A stretch of 40,295 bases of DNA from an uncultured Alphaproteobacteria bacterium (GCA_902826035.1 CADEDG010000012.1:1-40295), one strand, 5' to 3'; shown: positions 1 to 9,232, numbered from the stretch's first letter. The notes: generated by a model from the sequence alone, not told the origin. Program-made: numbers and translations.

Positions 1-325
1 GCCAATCACCGGACAACGCTTCGCGTTTCCGGGTTCGCTTTGCTCCAGTGGGAGAGCGGGGCGCGCTTTGCGCGTGAGCTCAAAGTAAAAATAGGTGGTG
101 CGCAACGCTGCGCCCCGCGCATTATGTTTCCAGCCGGCCAAAGCCTGAGGCGTTAGATAAAATCCCGGACGGCCATGCGTTGAAAAGACGGAGCATCGGC
201 GAGGGCTTCTTCCTCTTGTGCAACTGACTCGCGCCGGTCGCAGCCGCATCCGCGACGCTGGGGTTTCCGGCGACCTCTTGGCGCCGTGCTTTCGTTCCCG
301 GCCGACGTGCGGTGAAGCCAATTTC

Positions 326-386
326 GGCAATCGCCAGTCGGCAGTCGGCAATCGATCCGATTGCCCATTGCCTATTGCCAATTGCC
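326..386. repeat. Heptamer-based inverted repeat (hairpin)
   Basis: Two 29-nt arms (326-354 and 358-386) face each other around a 3-nt loop. Each arm is about four copies of a 7-nt unit, CGGCAAT-like on the left and its complement (ATTGCCN-like) on the right. Roughly three quarters of the arm positions pair. This is seen directly. Intergenic hairpins built from GGCAATN heptamers look like a dispersed REP-type family, but no second copy was noticed in this window. Confidence 0.75.
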
Positions 387-641
387 TCTTCACCGGGCCT
401 TCGAGTTCGATTTCCTCCTCAAAGCAATCACGATCACAATGCGTCTCCTGAACTTGTTCGGCTATGGGTCCCGTAAAGCCTCCCGACAGGAGATGAGAAG
501 AGTGTAGGCCCGCGCGAATTCGGTCGGATAGATTTTGTACAAGTGCTGGTTTTGTTGGCTTTGACGCCGCTTTTCGCGGGGTTGGGGTGGAAATGTTCCG
601 CGATTTTGGGGCTGGCGTTGCCGCAAGCCTGGGCCCGGGCA

Positions 642-665
642 GCCCTCGCTGATGCTGGCGAGGGC
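642..665 (-). terminator. Possible uvrA terminator hairpin
   Basis: A perfect 8-bp GC-rich stem, GCCCTCGC (642-649) with GCGAGGGC (658-665), encloses an 8-nt loop. It sits about 20 nt beyond the uvrA stop codon in the direction of transcription. No clear U tract follows, so it may only stabilise the mRNA 3' end. Confidence 0.35.
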
Positions 666-684
666 GCCGGCGGTCCAGGCTTTG

Positions 685-3621
685 CTATCCGGCGGCGCGT
701 TTCTTGGTTGGCTTCCGCGCTGGTTTGAGGCTGGCCGAGGCTGGCGCCTCGACGCTTCTCCGTTCTTGCTGCCGCTTCAGCGCTTCAGCGAGATAGCGCC
801 CGGTGTGGCTGGCTTTCACCTTTGCCACATCTTCCGGCGTGCCTTGCGCGACGATGCGGCCGCCGCCATCGCCGCCTTCGGGGCCGAGGTCCAGGACCCA
901 ATCCGCAGTTTTGATGACATCGAGATTATGCTCGATCACCAGCACCGAATTTCCGTTGTCGACCAGTTCGTGCAGCACTTCGAGCAGCTTCTTCACGTCC
1001 TCGAAATGCAGCCCGGTTGTGGGCTCATCGAGAATGTAGAGCGTGCGCCCGGTGGCGCGCTTGGAGAGCTCCTTGGAGAGTTTCACGCGCTGTGCCTCGC
1101 CGCCCGACAAAGTTGTCGCCTGCTGACCGATATGGACATAGCCGAGGCCCACCCGTTTCAGCGTCTCGAGTTTTTCGCGAATGCTGGGAACCGCGGTGAA
1201 CAAATTGGCGCCTTCCTCCACGGTCATATCGAGCACGTCGGATATGGACTTGCCTTTGTAGAGAACCTCCAGCGTCTCGCGATTGTAGCGTTTGCCCTTG
1301 CAGGCGTCGCAGGTGACGTAGACGTCGGGAAGGAAATGCATCTCGATCTTGATGACGCCGTCGCCCTGGCAGGCCTCGCAACGCCCGCCCTTCACATTGA
1401 ACGAGAACCGCCCGGGGCCATAGCCCCGCGCTTTCGACTCAGGAAGTCCAGCAAACCAATCGCGGATCGGCGTGAACGCGCCGGTATAGGTCGCGGGGTT
1501 CGAGCGCGGCGTGCGGCCGATGGGCGATTGATCAATGTCGATGATCTTGTCGATGTGTTCGAGGCCCAGAATCGCATCGTGTTCGGCGGGAACGTCGCTG
1601 GCGCCGTGCCAATGCCGCGCGACCGCTTTGTACAGCGTCTCGATCACCAGCGTCGATTTCCCTCCCCCGGAAACGCCGGTGACGCAGGTGAACACGCCCA
1701 GCGGAATTTCCGCGTCGAGGTTTTGCAGATTGTTGGCGCGCGCGCCCTTGATTGTGAGCGAGCGGTTCTTGCTGAGGCGGCGGCGCTTCTCTGGGATCGC
1801 GATCTCACGCGCGCCGGTGAGGTAGGCGCCGGTGATGCTGTCCTTGTTTTTCTGGATCGCTCCCGCCACGCCCTCGGCGATAATGCGCCCGCCGTGTACG
1901 CCCGCGGCCGGCCCCATATCGATCACATAATCTGCGGTGAGGATGGCTTCCTCGTCGTGCTCAACCACAAGCACAGAATTGCCTAGATCGCGCAATCGTT
2001 TGAGGGTTTCCAGAAGCCGCGTGTTGTCGCGTTGGTGCAGGCCGATGGAAGGTTCGTCGAGCACGTAAAGCACGCCCGTCAGCCCCGAGCCGATTTGCGA
2101 AGCGAGACGGATGCGCTGGCTTTCTCCGCCGGAGAGCGTCCCCGATGCGCGCCCGAGCGAGAGGTAATCGAGGCCGACATCGACCAGGAACCGCAGCCGG
2201 TCGTTAATCTCCTTGAGGATGCGAACCGCAATTTCGCGTTGCTTCGGTGTGAGCGTCTTGCTGAGCCCGTCGAACCAGTCACGCGCCGCGCGGATCGAGA
2301 GCGTGGAGGCCACAGCGATATCGCTGCCGCCGACGCGCACCGCAAGCGCTTCCGGCTTGAGGCGCTTGCCTGCACAAATTGGGCACGGCGCCTCGGACTG
2401 ATATTTCGCTAATTCCTCGCGCACCCAGGCGCTGTCGGTTTCCTTCCAACGGCGTTCGAGATTGGGAAGCACGCCCTCGAAATTCTTGGTGGTCTCGTAG
2501 CGGCGCACGCCGTCGTCATAGACGAATTTGATGGGATCGTTCGTGCCGTTGAGGATCGCGTCGCGCAGCGCCTTCGGCAACTCGCGCCAAGGCACGGCGA
2601 GCTTGGCCTTGAAGTGCTTCGCCAGCGCTTCAAGCGTCTGGGCGTAAAGCGGCGACGGCCCTTTGGCCCAGGGCGCAACGGCGCCGTCCTTCAGCGATTT
2701 GCCCTGTTCGGGCACCACCAGAGCAGCGTCGAACTTGAGCTGGACGCCGAGGCCGTCGCAAGTCGGGCAGGCGCCGGCGGGATTGTTGAATGAAAATAGG
2801 CGCGGCTCGATTTCTGGAATAGTGAAGCCAGAGACCGGGCAGGCGAATTTCTGCGAGAAGATCAGGCGCTCACCCTCTTTGGCGCCATGCTTTGAATCGG
2901 CGTGCTCCGCATAGGCGATGCCGTCCGCCAACCGCAACGCCTGTTCGAGCGAGTCCGCCAGGCGGGTTTCAAGGCCGGGTTTTACCGCTACGCGATCGAT
3001 CACGACCTCAATGTCGTGCTTGAGTTTTTTGTCCAGCGTCGGCGGTTCTGAGAGTTCGTGGAATTCGCCATCGATTTTTGCGCGTTGGTAGCCCTTCTTC
3101 AGAAGCTCCGCCATTTCTTTGCGGTACTCGCCTTTGCGATCGCGCACGATCGGGGCGAGCAGATAGAGGCGGGTTCCCTCCGGTAGCGCCATGATGCGAT
3201 CTACCATCTGCGCGACCTGCATCGCCTCGATTGGCAAGCCGGTCGCAGGTGAATAGGGCACGCCCACACGGGCCCACAGCAGGCGCATGTAGTCGTAAAT
3301 CTCGGTGACCGTGCCCACCGTCGAGCGCGGATTGCGCGAGGTAGTTTTCTGCTCGATGGAAATCGCCGGAGAGAGGCCCTCGATAGAATCGACGTCAGGC
3401 TTCTGCATCAATTCCAGGAATTGGCGCGCATAGGCCGACAAGCTCTCCACGTAGCGGCGTTGGCCTTCGGCGTAGATGGTATCGAAGGCGAGCGAAGATT
3501 TACCGCTGCCGGATAGTCCCGTGATCACCACCAGCTCATTGCGCGGAATATCGACGTTGACGCCCTTGAGATTGTGCTCGCGCGCGCCGCGGACGCGGAT
3601 ATGGGTGAGGCCATCCTTCAC
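685..3621 (-). CDS. uvrA: Excinuclease ABC subunit A (UvrA)
   Basis: DNA-damage-sensing ATPase of nucleotide excision repair; it acts as a dimer with UvrB in the cytoplasm. About 978 residues, the usual length. It has two ABC ATPase halves: Walker [10 protein letters not shown] at about residues 35-43 and GVSGGGKST near 648, with signatures LSGGESQR and LSGGEAQR. The C-terminal zinc module CEAC…CDAC lies near residue 745. In the first zinc site one Cys of the usual CPxC pair is Ser (CPVS), which I believe is common in alphaproteobacteria. The GTG start at 3621 is chosen because it overlaps the upstream stop as GTGA and gives the family N-terminus; an ATG at 3651 is the alternative. It is the last gene of a three-gene run read from the LexA-box region near 4880. 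Confidence 0.97.
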   Translation of the reverse strand: MKDGLTHIRVRGAREHNLKGVNVDIPRNELVVITGLSGSGKSSLAFDTIYAEGQRRYVESLSAYARQFLELMQKPDVDSIEGLSPAISIEQKTTSRNPRSTVGTVTEIYDYMRLLWARVGVPYSPATGLPIEAMQVAQMVDRIMALPEGTRLYLLAPIVRDRKGEYRKEMAELLKKGYQRAKIDGEFHELSEPPTLDKKLKHDIEVVIDRVAVKPGLETRLADSLEQALRLADGIAYAEHADSKHGAKEGERLIFSQKFACPVSGFTIPEIEPRLFSFNNPAGACPTCDGLGVQLKFDAALVVPEQGKSLKDGAVAPWAKGPSPLYAQTLEALAKHFKAKLAVPWRELPKALRDAILNGTNDPIKFVYDDGVRRYETTKNFEGVLPNLERRWKETDSAWVREELAKYQSEAPCPICAGKRLKPEALAVRVGGSDIAVASTLSIRAARDWFDGLSKTLTPKQREIAVRILKEINDRLRFLVDVGLDYLSLGRASGTLSGGESQRIRLASQIGSGLTGVLYVLDEPSIGLHQRDNTRLLETLKRLRDLGNSVLVVEHDEEAILTADYVIDMGPAAGVHGGRIIAEGVAGAIQKNKDSITGAYLTGAREIAIPEKRRRLSKNRSLTIKGARANNLQNLDAEIPLGVFTCVTGVSGGGKSTLVIETLYKAVARHWHGASDVPAEHDAILGLEHIDKIIDIDQSPIGRTPRSNPATYTGAFTPIRDWFAGLPESKARGYGPGRFSFNVKGGRCEACQGDGVIKIEMHFLPDVYVTCDACKGKRYNRETLEVLYKGKSISDVLDMTVEEGANLFTAVPSIREKLETLKRVGLGYVHIGQQATTLSGGEAQRVKLSKELSKRATGRTLYILDEPTTGLHFEDVKKLLEVLHELVDNGNSVLVIEHNLDVIKTADWVLDLGPEGGDGGGRIVAQGTPEDVAKVKASHTGRYLAEALKRQQERRSVEAPASASLKPARKPTKKRAAG

Positions 3622-4025
3622 GGGACGGCCGTCGGCGCAAAACGCCGCCATGCAAGCCGCAACGAGAGCCACAGGAGTGCCGCGCCAAGCGCGGCTGCCA
3701 AGCCAAGAACGCCAGCGCTGCGCCAGGACAAGGCGCCGTCCGCCAATGCGTATGCTATTGCCGGGGTGACGATCGCGTACAGCGCAATGTAGGTGAGGCC
3801 GGCGGCGACGAGGCCAAGCCGCGCCCAGGCCAGAGCATTTCCACGCCGCCGTGCGTCGCCAGCGACCCACAGCGCCGCTGCGATGTCGCCGAAAGCTAGA
3901 ATTCCGCCCGCAACGAGGGTGGCGCCCTGACCGCCCGCCTCCCCTCCAATCGCGAATGAAGCCGCGGCCGCGGCTGCTGCGACCGCCAGTCCCGCAATCG
4001 CGAACTTTGTGAAAGCGTGGCTCAT
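3618..4025 (-). CDS. Small four-helix membrane protein
   Basis: A 135-residue protein of unknown function with about four hydrophobic segments: residues ~7-26, ~37-55, ~66-90 and ~102-122. The short loops are rich in Arg, as in an inner-membrane protein. Its ATG overlaps the ygiD stop (ATGA, 4022-4025) and its TGA overlaps the proposed uvrA GTG start (GTGA, 3618-3621), so all three genes are probably translationally coupled. I do not recognise a named family. Placement between ygiD and uvrA suggests co-expression with the SOS response but does not show a repair role. Confidence 0.8.
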   Translation of the reverse strand: MSHAFTKFAIAGLAVAAAAAAASFAIGGEAGGQGATLVAGGILAFGDIAAALWVAGDARRRGNALAWARLGLVAAGLTYIALYAIVTPAIAYALADGALSWRSAGVLGLAAALGAALLWLSLRLAWRRFAPTAVP

Positions 4026-4801
4026 GGATTAACGCCGAAGGCGATGCAGGTCATCGATATTCCCGGGAAGAAATGGCGGTTGAACACGTGCGCGCGCTCG
4101 TTGTTGTCGCGCGCCGCGAGCGTGTAGAACAATGGGAAGAAATGATCCCAATCTGGCGCAGCATTCGCCGCGTGGGGGTAGTTGCGATAATCCAACACCG
4201 CCTGGTGATCGCCGGCCTCGATAGCGGCGACGATGTCGTCGTCGAACGCTACCTCCGCTTCGCTATTGTCGGCCCCGCCGCGGCTGAAGAAAGCGCGTAG
4301 ATTGTGGACGATATCGCCAGAGCCTACGATCAGGACATTGTCATCGCGTAGCGGCGCCAATTCCTGGCCAATCGCATAGTGTTCCTCGGGCGCACGGCGT
4401 GCATCGAGGCTCACCTGCAACACTGGAATGTCAGCTTGCGGATACAGGTGCGCGAGCACGCTCCAGGTTCCGTGATCGAGCCCCCAGCGGTGATCAGGCT
4501 CGGCGCCAAAGGCGGAAAGGCGCGCGACGATGTCGGCCGCGAGCGCCGGATCGCCGGGCGCGGGGTATTCCACCGCGAACAGCTCCGGGGGGAAGCCGCC
4601 GAAATCGTGGATCGTGCGCGGGCTCTTCATGGCAGTGACGCGCACGCCCTCGGTGATCCAGTGCGCCGACACAGAGACGATTGCGCGCGGCTTCGCGAAC
4701 GCGCCCGCGACTTCACGCCAACCCCGCGAAGACGGTGTGTCCTCAATGGCGTTCATCGGCGAACCGTGGCCAAGAAACAGGGCGGGCGCTTTCTGCGGCA
4801 A
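4022..4801 (-). CDS. ygiD: YgiD/DODA-type extradiol ring-cleavage dioxygenase
   Basis: A 259-residue member of the LigB/DODA superfamily, related to E. coli YgiD, a 4,5-DOPA extradiol dioxygenase. These enzymes open catecholic rings with a divalent metal bound by His residues. Likely ligands are His12 in GHGSPM, His47 in SAHW and His166 in the segment DIVHNL. The [11 protein letters not shown] stretch is also typical of the family. Length is normal for the family. The gene is first in the run ygiD–membrane protein–uvrA. The nearest LexA box (4875-4889) ends about 74 nt upstream of the start, so it may be damage-induced. The natural substrate is unknown. Confidence 0.88.
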   Translation of the reverse strand: MPQKAPALFLGHGSPMNAIEDTPSSRGWREVAGAFAKPRAIVSVSAHWITEGVRVTAMKSPRTIHDFGGFPPELFAVEYPAPGDPALAADIVARLSAFGAEPDHRWGLDHGTWSVLAHLYPQADIPVLQVSLDARRAPEEHYAIGQELAPLRDDNVLIVGSGDIVHNLRAFFSRGGADNSEAEVAFDDDIVAAIEAGDHQAVLDYRNYPHAANAAPDWDHFFPLFYTLAARDNNERAHVFNRHFFPGISMTCIAFGVNP

Positions 4802-4874
4802 GGGATCCCTCGGAACTTTCGGCCAGCGCCGACATTGGCCCCATATCTAGTAGCTGGAGTCGGGGAGGCATCAA

Positions 4875-4889
4875 GAACAAAAAAGGAAC
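4875..4889. promoter_or_regulatory. LexA (SOS) box 1
   Basis: GAAC (4875-4878), a 7-nt A-rich spacer, then GAAC (4886-4889). GAAC-N7-GAAC (equivalently GTTC-N7-GTTC) is the alphaproteobacterial LexA operator. It lies about 74 nt upstream of ygiD and probably controls the ygiD–uvrA operon. Confidence 0.8.
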
Positions 4890-4934
4890 AATTGCGTTTA
4901 CCACCCCTTTACCAGTTGCCCGAGTCGGCGTATA

Positions 4935-4949
4935 GAACATAGAGAGAAC
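4935..4949. promoter_or_regulatory. LexA (SOS) box 2
   Basis: GAAC (4935-4938), spacer ATAGAGA, GAAC (4946-4949): an exact GAAC-N7-GAAC operator. It lies about 65 nt upstream of ssb and 57 nt from box 1. Two separate boxes in one divergent region suggest that each direction has its own operator. Confidence 0.85.
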
Positions 4950-5014
4950 ATCTGGCCGGTTCGCCGGTTGGATCGCCTCACCATCGAGTAAGCGCAGGAA
5001 ACAGGAGGTCGGCG

Positions 5015-5497
5015 ATGGCTGGCAGTGTGAACAAGGTGATTTTGGTCGGCAATCTGGGGAAGGACCCGGAAGTGCGGCGGCTCAATTCCGGCGAGCCAGT
5101 GGTCAATCTAAGCGTGGCGACCTCGGAGAACTGGCGCGACAAGCAAAGCGGCGAGCGCAAGGAGAAAACCGAGTGGCACCGGGTAGTTATCTTCAACGAG
5201 AACATCGCGAAGGTAGCTGAGCAGTATTTGAAGAAGGGCGCCAAGGTATACATTGAAGGTCAATTGCAGACGCGCAAATGGACCGACCAGGCCGGCGCTG
5301 AGAAATACTCCACTGAAGTGGTGCTGCAAAAATATCGCGGCGAACTCACCATGCTGGATGGCAAGGGCGAAGGCGGCGGGCGTTCCTATGAAGATGAGGG
5401 TGGCGGAGGGTTTACCTCCAAGGCCGGCGGCAAGCGCGTTGCTGAAGGACCTCGGGAAAGCTTCAACGCCGACCTAGACGACGAAATCCCATTCTGA
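5015..5497 (+). CDS. ssb: Single-stranded DNA-binding protein
   Basis: A 160-residue SSB. The N-terminal OB fold spans roughly residues 1-112 and begins [15 protein letters not shown], with the family segments [11 protein letters not shown] and [10 protein letters not shown] Gly-rich flexible linker follows, and the acidic tail ends DLDDEIPF, the peptide that recruits repair and replication partners. An AGGAGG ribosome binding site lies at 5003-5008. It is divergent from the ygiD–uvrA operon and preceded by LexA box 2, so it is probably induced by DNA damage as well as expressed constitutively. Confidence 0.98.
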   Translation: MAGSVNKVILVGNLGKDPEVRRLNSGEPVVNLSVATSENWRDKQSGERKEKTEWHRVVIFNENIAKVAEQYLKKGAKVYIEGQLQTRKWTDQAGAEKYSTEVVLQKYRGELTMLDGKGEGGGRSYEDEGGGGFTSKAGGKRVAEGPRESFNADLDDEIPF

Positions 5498-5577
5498 TCT
5501 AGCGTCCCGGATTTGAAGTTCGCACAAGGATATGGATCGCGCGCGATGCGAACTTCAAGTCTATCGGGGACACTAGA
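5498..5577. repeat. Palindromic intergenic repeat, copy A
   Basis: Imperfect inverted repeat with left arm at 5498-5524 and right arm at 5547-5577. The arms share TCTAG-GTCCC at the outer end and an exact 11-nt TTGAAGTTCGC at the inner end. It begins at the base after the ssb stop codon, so it could also act as a 3' hairpin of the ssb mRNA. It ends with ACTAGAATTC, as does copy B. Confidence 0.75.
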
Positions 5578-5590
5578 ATTCATTGTTCAT

Positions 5591-5666
5591 AGTGTGGCTG
5601 ATGAATCTGAAATTCGCTCAGTGACTGCTATGATGATCTTGCGAATTTCAGATTCGCCACACTAGA
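5591..5666. repeat. Palindromic intergenic repeat, copy B
   Basis: Left arm AGTGTGGC…GAATCTGAAATTCGC (5591-5617) pairs with 5641-5663. The pairing is exact apart from a 4-nt insertion in the left arm. The outer end is followed by the same ACTAGAATTC seen after copy A (5572-5581 and 5661-5670). The layout resembles copy A although the stem sequence differs, suggesting related dispersed palindromic elements placed side by side. The TAG inside its right end is the last in-frame stop before the DUF4253 gene. Confidence 0.75.
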
Positions 5667-5674
5667 ATTCGTTC

Positions 5675-6421
5675 GTGGACGAATTCGAAATCCGGACCCG
5701 GGCGGAGTATGAGCTGGCGCTGCGGCGCTTCTCGTACCCGCTCGTGATCACATCTGGCGATGACGCGCTCGCGGCATTCGAGGATTTGAAGGCGCGCAAG
5801 AAGGGCGTGCCGGTCATCCTTGGCGGCCCGTCGGAATTCACGCTTGTCGATGAAATCATGTCGCGTGGGTTGGTGGAGCATCCTTCGATCCAGCTCATCC
5901 TGGATCGCGCTTCCGAGCTGAGTTTTCCCGAGGGGTTCCGAACAGCAAAGGAACGTGAACGCCAGATGTGGCGGCGGCGCAATCCTGGACTCGTGGATTT
6001 CGAGGAGGGTCCGCCGGTGGGCGAGTGGCCAGAACAGGCGCCTGACGGCCCCGGCCTCAGCCTTGCCTACCATTGGAGCGGCGAACCGTGGCCGCGCGTG
6101 CACATCGCGGTCCTTCCTACCGACGATTGGACCGCGGCGCCGGCGTTCTTGCGCGCGGGCGGATGGAACTTGTGTCCAGAGGCTGCGGCGATGGTGTCGG
6201 CGTTGCGCTCCTGGCGAGACCGCTACGGTGCGGAATTGGTTGGCTTCTCGCACGATACCATGAATATCCGCGCCGAAATCTGCCCCGCGTCGCGCGAAGA
6301 GGCGCTAGCCTTGGCTTGGGAACATTATCTGTTTTGCTCCGACGCGTTGAACGACTTCACCTTGGCGGAGCTGGGCGCTTCGTTGATCGCCGACGATTGG
6401 TGGCGTTTCTGGTGGGACTAG
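5675..6421 (+). CDS. DUF4253 domain protein
   Basis: A 248-residue protein. Its C-terminal ~100 residues match DUF4253: the segment VLPTDDWTAAPAFLRAGGWN, the ‘RYGAELVG’ stretch, then ‘EEALALAWEHYLFCSD’, ending in ‘WWRFWWD’. Function of the family is not established. The N-terminal half, residues ~1-120, is less typical and I do not recognise it. GTG at 5675 is the first possible start after an in-frame TAG at 5663-5665, which lies within the palindromic repeat. No ribosome binding site is visible, so the true start could be further in. No signal peptide is seen. Confidence 0.82.
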   Translation: MDEFEIRTRAEYELALRRFSYPLVITSGDDALAAFEDLKARKKGVPVILGGPSEFTLVDEIMSRGLVEHPSIQLILDRASELSFPEGFRTAKERERQMWRRRNPGLVDFEEGPPVGEWPEQAPDGPGLSLAYHWSGEPWPRVHIAVLPTDDWTAAPAFLRAGGWNLCPEAAAMVSALRSWRDRYGAELVGFSHDTMNIRAEICPASREEALALAWEHYLFCSDALNDFTLAELGASLIADDWWRFWWD

Positions 6422-6476
6422 CGAAGCCTCGGGCGGCGCCAGGCAAGCCGCCGCGCCCGCACCCAATTCCAACGCC

Positions 6477-7358
6477 GTGAGTTCTGGTTCGAGAAGGTTC
6501 GCGCCGCTTGATCTGCTTCAGCTGGTGGCGGTGCCGCTGATCTGGGGCGTCAACAATGTCGCGGCCATGATCGCCGTTCGGGAACTGCCGCCGTTGATGG
6601 TGGCGGCCTTGCGTTTTCTACTCGTCCTCGCGTGCCTTTTCTGGATGTTGAAGCCGCCGCCGCGTGTGCAGCGAACGCTATTCTTCATCATGCTGGCGGT
6701 GGTGGGGCCATTGCACATGGGTGTGCAATATCTCGGCCTGGGTCTGGCGCGCGAGCTCGCGCCGATGGTCGTCGCCATGCAGCTTTGGGCGCCCGCCTCG
6801 GTGGTGTTCGCCGCCTTGCTTCTGGGCGAGCGCATCGGTTTCATGCGCGGGTTTGGAGTCGCCATCGCATTTGCAGGCGCCGTCGGCATGAATTTTGATC
6901 CGAGCGTCTTTGAGCAATGGGGGGCGCTCGTATTGGTGGCGGCGGCTTCGCTGTTTTACGGCTTGGGAACGGTACTGGTTCGCAAACTGGGCGCCGGGTT
7001 GGATCCGTGGGCCATGCAGGCATGGGTCGCCGCCGCCTGTGCGCCAACTTTGCTATTGAGTTCCCTCGTGTTCGATACCGGGCACGCGGAGAAGATCGCC
7101 GCCGCACCTTGGTTCGCCTGGGCGTGCATCTTTTTCGGCGCGCTGGTTTCGAGCATCCTCGCGAACGCCTTCATGTTTCGGCTGCTGCAGAAATACGAGG
7201 TGGCGCGGACGACGCCGTACATGCTGCTGACGCCGGTGATTTCGTTCTCACTCGCTGCGTGGGTTCTCCACGATAGGATTACGCCGCAAATTCTCTTCGG
7301 CGCCGGCATGGCGATGGCGGGGGTTGCGCTGGTGGCCTGGTCGGAGCGCCGGAGCTAA
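6477..7358 (+). CDS. EamA/DMT-family transporter
   Basis: A 293-residue inner-membrane protein with about ten hydrophobic helices arranged as two EamA repeats of five, typical of the drug/metabolite transporter superfamily. Early residues ‘VPLIWGVNNVAAMIAVRELP’ match the first EamA helix, and the second repeat begins near residue 150 (‘LVLVAAASLFYGLGTVLVRK’). The C-terminus ‘GAGMAMAGVALVAWSERR’ is also typical. Relatives export amino acids or other small metabolites, but the substrate cannot be inferred here. The start is GTG at 6477, 55 nt after the DUF4253 stop. It is convergent with the next gene, only 13 nt away. Confidence 0.9.
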   Translation: MSSGSRRFAPLDLLQLVAVPLIWGVNNVAAMIAVRELPPLMVAALRFLLVLACLFWMLKPPPRVQRTLFFIMLAVVGPLHMGVQYLGLGLARELAPMVVAMQLWAPASVVFAALLLGERIGFMRGFGVAIAFAGAVGMNFDPSVFEQWGALVLVAAASLFYGLGTVLVRKLGAGLDPWAMQAWVAAACAPTLLLSSLVFDTGHAEKIAAAPWFAWACIFFGALVSSILANAFMFRLLQKYEVARTTPYMLLTPVISFSLAAWVLHDRITPQILFGAGMAMAGVALVAWSERRS

Positions 7359-7371
7359 ATCGGGCGCGAAA

Positions 7372-8583
7372 TTAGCCGCGCGGCAGGCGCGGGATATCCG
7401 GCGCACCGGGCGTCACCCGCATGATTGTCCGCCCACGCATCTCGAAGGGTTCGCCTTCGCCTTCCGTGGGCGTCACGCTGATCACGAAATCCGTGGTCGT
7501 CTCGCGTACCATGCCGGTAGTGAGGTCGATGACGCCCGTGCCAGTTTCCTGGTAGCGGAGATCGACGGTGTCGAGCAGCGAGCGCAGCATGCCCATCAGC
7601 GCCTCACTGCTCGGGGCGGATTCGGCGCCGGAAGGCGAAGCGGCTGCGACTGGATCGATCACGTTGCTGGCGATGAATTGCGCGATGGTCTGAAGCGAAG
7701 CGCGCGCGGCCGCGTAGTCGAGCGCGACGTTGCGCGAGATGGTCGCGGTGTTGCTGGCTCGGTCGATCCGCTCCAGGCGAAGCCTCCCAGTAAATCGCAG
7801 CGGCGCCGCGCCGTAGGGCATTTCCACTTCCTCGGTGATTTCGACGGGCTGGCGCCGGACCAGAGTCCGCCCCTGGAACGAGGGCGGCGGCTGCATGGAC
7901 CACATGCCGGCGGCGGCGTCGCGGGCGTCGACGCCGTCAAGCAAGCGCGCAATGCCGCGCAATAAAGGTCCCCGCAACGTCGCCCAATCGACTGGCGGCG
8001 GAGCAGGCGTGGTTTCCGCCTCAGCTGCGAAACCTTCCTCGCCGCCGTCGGCTCCGTCTGAATTATCTTCAAACGCAGGCTCCTCGGCCATTATTTCTGC
8101 AGGCGGTGGAGACGGCGCAGCACGCGCAAAGGCGTCGAACATCAAGACGATATTTTCGGCGCGATCACGCCACAGCGGCCAATTGGTCAGCTCAACGCAA
8201 GCGCCGGACTCGTTGACTTGGCACTCATAGCCGACATCCGTGGCGATGCGCAAAAGCGCCGACAGCCCCTCGTTCACCGTCGGCCAATCGATAGTTCCCA
8301 TCGGACTTCCAGCCGCCGCGTCGTCTGAAAAATTGAAACTCATGCTCACCGGCGTGTAACGCCAGATGCGGCGCTCGGCGTCGACAATGCGGAGCTCAAC
8401 AACCTGCGAGAAGCCGCCGTTAAGGCCGGGTTCGTCGCGGCCCGACGATTGCGTTTGCTCAAGGCGGATGGTGTAAACATCGCCGGTGCGGACGCTCAAC
8501 GGGACGCCTGCCGTCTGTGCGCTGACCGTTGGCGCGGCGGCGAAGCAAAGGAATGCGGCGCTCGCTGCAAGAAATCGCTTCAT
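7372..8583 (-). CDS. Secreted protein of unknown function
   Basis: A 403-residue protein with a clear Sec signal peptide: MKRF, then a hydrophobic stretch, then a cut after VSAQ at about residue 23. The start at 8583 is preceded by a purine-rich AGGGGGA ribosome binding site; an ATG at 8613 in the same frame would spoil the signal peptide. The mature part looks mostly beta-stranded with an acidic Glu/Asp- and Pro-rich linker around residues 160-205. I recognise no catalytic motif or named family. It lies 67 nt downstream of sodC on the same strand and may be co-transcribed, suggesting a periplasmic or surface location. Confidence 0.8.
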   Translation of the reverse strand: MKRFLAASAAFLCFAAAPTVSAQTAGVPLSVRTGDVYTIRLEQTQSSGRDEPGLNGGFSQVVELRIVDAERRIWRYTPVSMSFNFSDDAAAGSPMGTIDWPTVNEGLSALLRIATDVGYECQVNESGACVELTNWPLWRDRAENIVLMFDAFARAAPSPPPAEIMAEEPAFEDNSDGADGGEEGFAAEAETTPAPPPVDWATLRGPLLRGIARLLDGVDARDAAAGMWSMQPPPSFQGRTLVRRQPVEITEEVEMPYGAAPLRFTGRLRLERIDRASNTATISRNVALDYAAARASLQTIAQFIASNVIDPVAAASPSGAESAPSSEALMGMLRSLLDTVDLRYQETGTGVIDLTTGMVRETTTDFVISVTPTEGEGEPFEMRGRTIMRVTPGAPDIPRLPRG

Positions 8584-8650
8584 GTTGTCCCCCTGTGACC
8601 GCGCCCGCGGCAATCTGCGGTGTAACCCGCGCGTTCCATGCGGGCAACTT

Positions 8651-9232
8651 CTAGGGTCGCGCCGGCAGCGCCGCGCACGCTACGCGCGCGCCAGCCCCGC
8701 CGGCCGGCTGGGTGACGTGATCGTCGGCGTTGGCGTGTATGATGAGCGCCGATCCATCGCGATCCAGGAGCGGCGCGCGCCCATCGGTGGCCGGGACATG
8801 CAAAGTGAGCCGTTGGGAGAAGAACTCGCCGCTGATCGGTCCCGTCGGTGACGCGAACAGGTTCGGCAAATCCCCGGCTTCAGGTGGGGCTGGATTGAGC
8901 AAGCCGTGCTGGGGCGGCGCTTGGGGATGGGACGCATGCGCGCCGGCGGCACTGAAACCTTGCCCTGCGTCTGTGCAGTCGCCGGTTTGGTGCAGGTGCA
9001 GCCCGTGCCATCCCGGAGTCAGCGCGCCCTGGGAAATTTCTAACCGAATCAACACCCCGCCGCTTCCTTCCACGAAAGTCACTTGCCCGATCGCACGTCC
9101 GTCGAGGCCCACGACCCAGGCGGTTTGCGGCGGCGGGGTCGGCAGTGGCGGCGGTGGCGTGCGATCACCCAGTCCCAGCCAGGCGCAGCCGCTTAAAAGC
9201 GCAATGGAAACAAGCGCGGGGGCATGCCGCAT
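8651..9232 (-). CDS. sodC: Cu/Zn superoxide dismutase lipoprotein (SodC)
   Basis: Removes superoxide outside the cytoplasm. The 193-residue product has a lipoprotein signal with lipobox LLSGC (Cys16) and a Pro-rich linker. Probable copper ligands are His79, His81, the bridging His99 and His166. Zinc-side residues are His109 and Asp121; the position three before Asp121, normally His, is Glu118 (PPEAGDLPN). Cys86 and Cys186 could form the conserved disulfide. The ATG at 9232 has a GAGGAGA ribosome binding site; longer upstream starts would remove the lipobox context. It is divergent from gyrA and upstream of the secreted protein gene. Confidence 0.92.
   Translation of the reverse strand: MRHAPALVSIALLSGCAWLGLGDRTPPPPLPTPPPQTAWVVGLDGRAIGQVTFVEGSGGVLIRLEISQGALTPGWHGLHLHQTGDCTDAGQGFSAAGAHASHPQAPPQHGLLNPAPPEAGDLPNLFASPTGPISGEFFSQRLTLHVPATDGRAPLLDRDGSALIIHANADDHVTQPAGGAGARVACAALPARP

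Larger units (their letters stand above)
1..684. other. Gene-free region downstream of uvrA
   Basis: No reading frame here has a convincing start, ribosome binding site or recognisable protein. The stretch contains short self-complementary segments, the most striking being the heptamer-built hairpin at 326-386. A smaller perfect 8-bp stem lies at 642-665, just past the uvrA stop. The window edge cuts this region, so a gene may begin further left. Confidence 0.6.

Noticed and set aside
1640..1690. Gly in place of Ser in the second UvrA Walker A motif as a possible defect
   Set aside because: The substitution falls at a variable position of GxxxxGK[ST]; Lys and Ser are intact, and I recall the same variant in other alphaproteobacterial UvrA proteins.
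652..1986. Long open frame (444 codons) on the plus strand
   Set aside because: It lies wholly opposite uvrA, whose protein matches a conserved family over its full length. The frame is a by-product of high GC codon bias.
7354..7376. Short inverted repeat GCTAA…TTAGC spanning two convergent stop codons as a bidirectional terminator
   Set aside because: The stem is only about 5 bp with a long loop and no U tract, so it may simply reflect the two TAA/TAG stops.
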